NCBI RefSeq assembly: GCF_039555335.1
Contig: NC_092628.1
Location: 34,928,965-34,992,964 of the forward strand
From: Amphiura filiformis
Taxonomy: Eukaryota; Echinodermata; Ophiuroidea; Amphilepidida; Amphiuridae
Reading direction: 5' to 3'
DNA length: 64,000 bases
Part shown: positions 57,121 through 64,000 of the stretch, piece by piece
Position numbering within the stretch: position 1 is the first letter of the stretch
How the letters are laid out: the number at the start of each line of letters is the position of its first letter
Notes under the pieces: generated by a model
The model's input: the letters and a program-made list of their open reading frames with translations, nothing else
The model's database searches: none
What the model was told of the DNA's origin: nothing
Position numbers and translations under genes: made by a program

Positions 57121-58177
57121 CAGGGGCGGCGCCAGGGTATTTTGATAGGGGGGCAAAACAATTGTGGAATTTGTATGCAGCGCGACAGCACTGGCCGTCG
57201 CGCTTGCGCGACGCAGGGGGGTGTCTGAGGGGGGATGTGCCCCCCTCAGAATTTAGAAAATTTTCAAAATGAAAGCACGAATGAAGCCATTTGATGCACC
57301 ATTTTCACCCTTTTTAGGGTTATTTATTTATTTTCTAACCGCATATTTTTCGGGATTTCATTCACGGGCCCGACTTTCAGCCTGCTGGTTTTAGGCATGG
57401 ACCTACTCAATTAGTAAATCCAGCACCTTTTGGCAACAAAATAAGTTCGTGGTACAAATGTGCACGAAGTGAAATATGGTGGAAACGTTAAATAAAGTCG
57501 CGCGAAGCGCGAAAAAATTTGGCACTTTTTAGGCTAAAATCCTCAAATATGAGGTTACTTTGGTCAGAAACCCACATAGGCGTCAACATTGGGGAATGAT
57601 TGTATGGACCATCTGGGGGGATTTATACCCCACACCTCGGGTCAGATCTACGCCTCTGGTCGCAACGCGGTGTATGTTAAGTCAATTGCATTGTATATAA
57701 ATTGGCATGATAAAATGATATGAATGGGGGGTGTCTTGAGATTGGAAATATTTCAAATTGAAAGCCACAATCAAGAGCATAGGCGGGAGGTAGTCGCCCC
57801 CTATGATCACTAAAAGCCGAAAAGGTCCACTTTGCGAGCGTAGCGAGCGAAAAAACCCCAGTTTTTTATGCTTTTTCAGTCAGAAAAGGACAAACTTTTA
57901 TGGGGGAAATTTGCCGAAAATGGGCCCAAAATATAAAAACCAATAACTTTAAAACCACGTAGGTCAGCATTCCAAAAGGGTCAAGATGTCCGAAGGGGGG
58001 GACACTCCTTCTAACCATGGCCAGGAGGGAATGGCTCCTTTTCTTCTTTTCCTCCTTTTTTTCTCCCTCCCTTTTCTCTCCTTCTTCTCTTTCTCTTTTC
58101 CTTCCTTTTACCTCTTTTTGAAAATCATAGGGGGCAATTGCCCCCCCTTGCTCCCCCCCCCCGTGGCGCCGCCCCTG
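57121..58177. mobile_element. 1.06-kb hAT-type element with 8-bp target duplication
   Basis: The termini CAGGGGCGGCGCCA and TGGCGCCGCCCCTG (with one extra G) are inverted. The flanks GAAGTTCT (57113-57120) and GAAGTACT (58178-58185) match at 7 of 8 bases. The interior contains ATCCAGCACCTTTTGGCAAC and GCGCGAAGCGCGAAAAA, shared with the insertions at 17215 and 62037, and GCGAGCGTAGCGAGCG. No intact transposase; C/T-rich frames are composition artefacts. Confidence 0.88.
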
Positions 58178-58185
58178 GAAGTACT

Positions 58186-59884
58186 CATTGCTTGAACATC
58201 GGCAAGTTTATTTTGCATAACAGAAAGGGCATACAACTGCATATTTTAATACAAAATGGGATTTGGCTTTGCAGACTGAAAAGGATGAGGGGAGTTATTC
58301 ATCCCTATATGAGATACTATTGAGCCAAAATGATCTCATCTCCTATGGCAAAGTTCAATTACCTCCATTCAATAGAATATAGCTCAAAGTTGACCTCCAA
58401 TTAGAGAGTATGGAATTTTTTACCCAACAGACTCAAAGGTCATTCTATGGGTATACAAATATATTGGATTTAAAGAACTGTGTACTGGAAGATGTTATTA
58501 TGTTATGTGACTTGACTTGTGGTATATTAATTGTTTTAACAAACATGTTTCACCCCTGTCCCAAGGATGTCTGTGTTTATATTTATCATTTCAGAATGTC
58601 ATAAATATGTATCAATTGAGGAAATGTCTGATAGTGGGAAAAGAAAGGTGTTGTGTTGCACACTTTTGGAGTTAGTCAATTACCGAGGTCAATTAGACAT
58701 GAAATTGTAGAAGTTCAAGTTTAAAATGTTTTGTATTGCCCGCCTGCCTGGTAATACAGTAATACTAGTCTGATATAATTGGTTTATGCAGTTTTATGCA
58801 CATTTTGTTATGCAAAATTAACTTGCAGTCAAGCCTATAGTGAATTGTACATTCAGTCTATAGGCCTACCGGTCTATCATGAATCATGATATCATCAATA
58901 ATGTATGTTCAGAAATGGGTGTTTGAAAATAATATTTTGTAGAGTGTCAAAGCATATTGATATGTAGAAGCTAGTGGAAATGGGTCAAAATGTGCCTTAT
59001 AAATGGAAATGGGTCCAACTATTTACCAAATGGAAATTGGTGCAAACAAAGGTAATTTGAGTACCTATGGTGGGAAATGACCTGAAATAATTATTATAAT
59101 AATTATGAATTTATGATGACGATGATAAAGTTTTGTCACCTTTAAGGTTATTACCGGGGGTTATTAATTTTAAACTGTTGTGATTTGGTAGTTCACAGCA
59201 TCTTACGAATGGTAGTGAGCTTTGGCAAAAATTGCATTGCTCAATTCATTCCGAGCGTATAGAAGAATTAAAATATCACAGATATACTTTTATAGGTGCT
59301 GCGGTTCTTGAGTCACGTTGTGAAGAGGGCTGAAACAACAACACTTTTGTAAAACGTACATAACTAATTAACAACAATAAATTAAGCAAGTTTGCAGAGT
59401 ATACGATTTGTAGAATGAACTTTTGCAAAACATCAAGGTGTTAATTTTCAATAATATATTGATCTAGATAATGAAAATCGATTTTTTTTAGGTTGCTTCG
59501 ACCAACAATACCTCGTCTACCTTTAATAGGCAGAGTAAAAATTGTTCTTTCTGGTAAGTAAGCCCCCTCTAATGAAAACCTTCCAAAAGTGTTTCTTTTA
59601 TATTAGGGAGGCTATAAAGCATCTCAACTTCCTAGACATCTTAAAAAAATTATATAACTCAATTAAAAATAAAATAAATAAAATTGAAGCAACCTTAAAA
59701 AAGGAAGCGGTAGGGGACGAGAAACATGTTTTAGTTTTATTCGGCTTTATACTGACTGATATATGAACATTTTATTTAAAAGTTGATTAGTTGAATATAT
59801 ATATGAACTGACCACAAAAAAAGGTCCATTGTCTTCCCCGGGTGTTCCGGGGAGAGCGGGAACTCCCACTTGGGAGGTGACGTG
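58186..59884. other. Intergenic, nothing recognised
   Basis: No supported gene. Small frames lack features. Confidence 0.4.
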
Positions 59885-59886
59885 TA

Positions 59887-60824
59887 GGGGAGACTGGGGT
59901 AATTGTGGCCCGGGGTTAATGTGGCCCCTTTGTCTTTATCAGGGTGTCTTTATACTAAGCATTGGTCTAGGTGACTTAACTTTGTATTGTATGAAAGAGT
60001 GGTCTTTATGTTACTGTTTGGTGAACAAATTTTTATGAGGGGGTCTAATTAGTGGAGCGACATCGCTTTAAAAAGTCCACTTTTTATTCATAGGGGTGGT
60101 ACTTATTGGCTGTATCACTGACTATTTTGTATGTGTTTGACATGAAAGGTAATCATAACAGTAAAAAAAATTGTTTATTTAATGAGCTAAATTTGCATAT
60201 TATGTAATACCCGGCTTGGGGTAAATGTGGCTCAGTTCATGTCTTATGCAAATTACTTGCATCTGACCCCCCCTAAAAAAGCTATTTTTGGTCATTAATC
60301 TGTTATAATGTTAATCAAATTAGCCATTTGGGGGTCATTATTGAAACGAAAAAGACATATTTAGTAAGTTTTCAAGTCAAAACAAGGAAGTGTAATGAAC
60401 AGTCAGATCCGGCCGCAGTTTCGGCATTCAAAAATTAGCATAATAACAAGTATGTTACAAAATGTCTTAAAACGCCTTTTTTTCTGGAAAATAAACCAGT
60501 TCAAATTGCCTAGAATCATTGCAATGACTATAAAACATGTTATTAATAGTTATCAGGAAGAACTGGATTCACAATACTCTTTAAATTCTTTATTTTGTTC
60601 GGGGGCCACAATTACCCCAACGCTTGGGGGTAATTGTGGCCCGTAAACTAATTAACAATATGTTAATTATTATGCAAATTGTAATATATTTTCCAATTAT
60701 ATTTATCACATTATTATAGGTACCCATTGCCTCTATCCACTCATGTAGAAATTTAACTGGAGTTCATACTCAAGAATTAGATGGTAAAAAAGAAAAAGGG
60801 GGCCACAATTACCCCAGTTTCCCC
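59887..60824. mobile_element. TA-flanked element with GGGG...CCCC ends and GGGGTAATTGTGGCC repeats
   Basis: The left end GGGGAGACTGGGGTAATTGT and right end ACAATTACCCCAGTTTCCCC are near-perfect inverted repeats, flanked by TA at 59885-59886 and 60825-60826. The terminal motif recurs internally (GGGGTAAATGTGGC near 60218; paired inverted copies at 60603-60644). The TA target suggests a Tc1/mariner-like or similar transposase in trans. No transposase frame. The layout resembles the element at 12882-13677. Confidence 0.82.
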
Positions 60825-60826
60825 TA

Positions 60827-62028
60827 TGTATTTGTAGAGCTGTTAAGACCCTTTTTTCAGCATCGCTGTCACCTAGACTACCCCGTAGTCCACTTGCCCA
60901 TTCTGCATATACTTTGGATATTGTATTTAAGCTTAAAACTCTGATTTAATTAATGTGTGCACAATTGATAGATTTTCACATCTGATCTTTTCCCTACACC
61001 CTCTGTTTGTTAGCTCCCCAAGTGGACTACTGACATTGGATTGCGGTTTTCATGCTTAACACGGCTGTCTATGAGCTTCTATGGATGAGATTGTCGGTAA
61101 TCTGGCCTACTAAAATTGGCCATGATGTAATGCATCTTTAAATGGATCTGGCTTGTGATTGGTCGCCCAGATCTCGTTATGGTTTAAATCCTCCGGGTAC
61201 CTATCATTACCATTTAACTACATGGTACACAAGTATGCCGCCATTGTGTTATGTAACTGTATGAACGTGTCAATAAGTGCATGAGCGCGTATTGTATTTG
61301 CTTGCGGTTAAATTTGATTGATAAACAAGTATGATTGACAGTGTGAGTGTTAGGGACTTTGCCCGCTCAAAATCCCGTTTAAAATTCAAAGTCCATAGTC
61401 TATTTTAAACCTGAAATTTCGCGATTAATAAACTGGCAGATTTTAAAATCAGAATTGTTCAGTGAAGTGCCAATACAATTATGACATTATGATATGTTGC
61501 ATTCAATAATATAAGCCTAGTACGTACACTTTACTTTTACTGTCACTAATATAATTATATAAACTTTTTTCATAACAATTTTATACTAGTATATAATTTG
61601 ATGTAATAAATATCAGTATAATTTCGAGTTCAACTGAATGCTTTCATCATGATTAACATTAATAACCTGCTTAATGGCATAGTCTACGCTGTCACCCAAA
61701 GACCCCATATATTGTTATGAGCACATCATGCTTTGTCACCCAAAGGCCATTAGGGGACCCTAGTTTCCATTTGATCTGTCACCCAAAGAACCTTTATTAT
61801 AACAGCAACAAGTCATCTATCAACTAGAAATTCAAACTCACATACCATAGGGAATTTCCATAACCTGACCACCTTTTTATGCAGCAATCTGTATTTAGCC
61901 ATTTAAAAAAAGCAAAAAAAAAAAAAGCAAAAAAAAAAAGAAAAAAAAGCGCAGTGATTTATATTGCGCTACGCACAGGCACAACGCCTAGACGTTGATC
62001 CACAAGCCTCAGCACACTTTACAGGTTG
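60827..62028. other. Intergenic with small repeats
   Basis: GTAGTCCACTTG (60888) and CAAGTGGACTAC (61019) form an inverted pair. GTCACCCAAAG occurs at about 61691, 61735 and 61780. A poly-A/AG tract lies at 61905-61950. No gene seen. Confidence 0.4.
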
Positions 62029-62036
62029 TCGCTGAC

Positions 62037-62387
62037 CAGTGGCGTAGATTTCTTTTTGACATTGGGGGGGGGGGGGGGAGTTGGAAAAAATTCAAGTATA
62101 GTCAATCCAGTACCTTTTAGCGACAGAAGAAGATGATGGTACAAATGCGCGCGAAGCGCGTGAAAAATATTGCTATTTTAAAGCTAAAATGATGAAATAT
62201 GGTGTAAAAGTAGAATAAATGCCCGCGAAGCGCGCGAAATTTTGCACTTTTGGGGCAAATATGAGGTTAATTTGGGCAGAAACCCATTATCAGGCGTCAA
62301 CATTGGGGGGGATGATTGTATGGACCATCCCCCTGACAAAAATATTGGGGGATTTATCACCCCCATCCCCCGGGATCTACGCCTATG
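62037..62387. mobile_element. hAT-type MITE with perfect 8-bp target duplication
   Basis: It starts CAGTGGCGTAGATTTC and ends GGGATCTACGCCTATG. TCGCTGAC flanks both sides (62029-62036, 62388-62395). The interior shares ATCCAGTACCTTTTAGCGAC and CGCGAAGCGCG blocks with 57121-58177 and 17215-17440. Confidence 0.85.
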
Positions 62388-62395
62388 TCGCTGAC

Positions 62396-63260
62396 CACTA
62401 TGGCCCCACATCATTCCACAAACCATTAAACAACAAATCAGGGACTTTACTGCTTCAAGAGCGCACACCATAGACATTCCACAAATAACCATTGCAACGA
62501 TCACTCAGCCCCCCCCCCCGAGTTCGTACGGTTACAACGAGACAAATTAGCAGTGAGTTCCTTGTCCAGGGAATTTCAAGCTAACTCAATTTTTCCACGT
62601 GAGCGTACTACACTCTCAGAAAAAAGGTGCTACTTAGAACCTTTTTTGTCCTCTATGTAGAACCCTAAGCAGTAATAAGGTTCTAAAAAGTAGGCCTGGG
62701 AACATGCTAATTCATTCATTCAGGGACTCATCACAAAGTTAAGAAAAGTAAAACGTAGTGTTAACCCATTTTGGTACTAAAAATCATTTTCTTGGATAAA
62801 AACCTTTTTTCTGTTCTACTAAGAACGTCAATTTTACGTCAAATTTTAATTTAGTTATCCTCTATTCAAAATGTTGAAATTATATTAGTAATAACTGTGG
62901 GAAGGGTTGCTGTCCATTTTAAGTTGAAATAACATTGTAAAATGAAAGAAACCCCACTGGTTATTTTGGCCATTTAATATGCAGTTCTATGGGAGGACAC
63001 ATTATTATGATAATATGTCGAACTTTGCTCTGTTGACCTACAATTTAAGGCAACAAATTTGGCCGATTCCATTTAGGTGCAAGTTGGGACATGTGTTAAC
63101 ATTACAAATATGCAAAAAAATCAGGTTTGAAAAAAATTAACAAATTTTTTGTTATTATAAGATCGTACATTATGGCTTTAATGACCCATTTTTTGACAAA
63201 AATCGCCATAGACCCCTAATGTCGTACTCCGGTGTTGGCACAGGTAAATGGGAAATCCGT
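62396..63260. other. Intergenic, possible decayed MITE end
   Basis: CTCTCAGAAAAAAGGTGCTA followed by repeated TAGAACC blocks (62609-62690) resembles a MITE edge, but no right end was found. Confidence 0.3.
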
Positions 63261-63261
63261 A

Positions 63262-63430
63262 AGTTATTTTCAACTGGCAATAAAAGTCAAATTTCAATAC
63301 TTTTGCAATTTGAGGGAAAATTGGCCAAAAACATGCAATTTTGCACAATTTCTTACAATTTTTGCACTCAAAAAATCAAAGACTTGGCCCTTGGAAGTCT
63401 ATGCATTCAAAATTTTGAGTATAGGCTATG
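63262..63430. mobile_element. Half-copy of the 46119 foldback family
   Basis: AACTGGCAATAAAAGTCAAA, CCAAAAACATGCAATTTTGC and CATTCAAAATTTTGAGTATA match one arm of 46119-46711, inverted relative to it. Confidence 0.65.
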
Positions 63431-63744
63431 ATTTTTGTTAACAAATTATTTTTTTCATCATACCACAAGCCTATACGTTCACTAAAAAGATAGTGCCACA
63501 AGCCAGCACTTAATTGGATAGTAGGACTGACTCATTGAATCCCAACAACATGGATGTTCGGCCATTTACAATTATTGATTTTGAGTTTACTGTTTCCCGT
63601 CCGCATCACAAATGCTGTGGTGCTGGGCTGTGACCACTCGTTTCAAAATAAGAAAATAATATGTAATTAATAAGTTTTACCTCATGCCTTTTAAAGATCT
63701 TAAACAGTAAACTAAGAATTAATTGTGAAAGGCCTTCCCGGGGG

Positions 63745-64000
63745 GGGGGGGGGTCACTCCCATTGGGGCCTGTACCCCATCCGCGGTAATCAACTTTTGA
63801 AAAGCACCCTAAACAAGGATTTAACCCTTGGCTAAAACAATACCCTAAACAGGGATTTTATTCCTTGCATCAAATTTCATACCCTAAATTTCATTTCCGC
63901 GTATTAGCAATTGCAATTTTGCTACCTTTTTTTCCCAATATTTCATGTTTTTTACACCCTAAACGCGTTACGCGCGTATCGTGCTTACCCACGAAAAACT
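63745..64000. mobile_element. MITE, 'GGTCACTCCCATTG' family (cut by window edge)
   Basis: The left end and interior match 7192-7454 (GGTCACTCCCATTG, AAGGATTTAACCCTTGGCTA, TTCCTTGCATCAAATTTCAT, TATCGTGC-TACCCACGAAAA). An extra 50 bp or so lies in the middle. The right inverted end lies beyond the window. Confidence 0.8.

Overview
This is a eukaryotic, almost certainly animal, genomic window. It is AT-rich and gene-poor. It carries parts of two plus-strand genes with C2H2 zinc fingers and is otherwise dominated by small non-autonomous DNA transposons, foldback elements, satellite arrays and fragments of non-LTR retrotransposons. The density of palindromic elements and the many TAGGCCTA octamers fit a marine invertebrate, perhaps a deuterostome such as an echinoderm. 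That placement is inference; no marker gene fixes the lineage.

Genes. (1) Positions 1-2605 hold the 3' part of a gene for a poly-zinc-finger protein, with about 16 C2H2 fingers visible; it runs off the left edge. (2) Positions 31520-38554 hold a two-exon gene. A tiny first exon (31520-31573, ending at GTAAGT) joins in phase 0, across a 3.6 kb intron, to a 3.4 kb terminal exon. That exon encodes a very acidic/lysine-rich repetitive protein with NUCKS1/RAD51AP1-like R-x-V-x-Y motifs and three C2H2 fingers near its C-terminus. Both genes look nuclear and DNA- or chromatin-associated. The long reading frames are broken three times, each time in or beside a run of A, which looks like assembly indels rather than biology. 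No other protein-coding gene is supported.

Region by region. 2.6-16 kb: gene 1 3' flank, then foldback elements, MITEs and hAT elements. 16.6-17.5 kb: a LINE reverse-transcriptase scrap and a 24-bp minisatellite. 17.8-20.8 kb: a three-level nest of transposons with intact target-site duplications (TSDs). 23.8-25.5 kb: a near-1-kb palindrome and a TTAA-flanked MITE. 26.9-30.6 kb: a satellite-like array of about 147-bp units, most containing the DR1 nuclear-receptor motif TGACCTTTGACC. 31.5-38.6 kb: gene 2, with a 2-kb transposon in its intron. 38.9-50 kb: foldbacks, MITEs and a tRNA-Ser-like sequence split by a hAT MITE. 50-53.2 kb: a foldback whose arms are minisatellite arrays, inside a larger element edged by GAGTCC repeats. 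53-64 kb: hAT elements, a TA-flanked element with GGGG/CCCC ends, tRNA-like relics, and a second copy of a MITE seen at 7.2 kb.

The most striking observation is the palindrome TAGGCCTA, counted 34 times by eye and absent from coding exons. In four places a sister copy of the same repeat has plain TA where this sequence has TAGGCCTA. The octamer therefore behaves like a small insertion at TA. It is what would remain if a transposon with TA target duplications and GG...CC ends excised leaving two bases from each end, and elements of that form are present at 59887-60824 and about 12882-13677.
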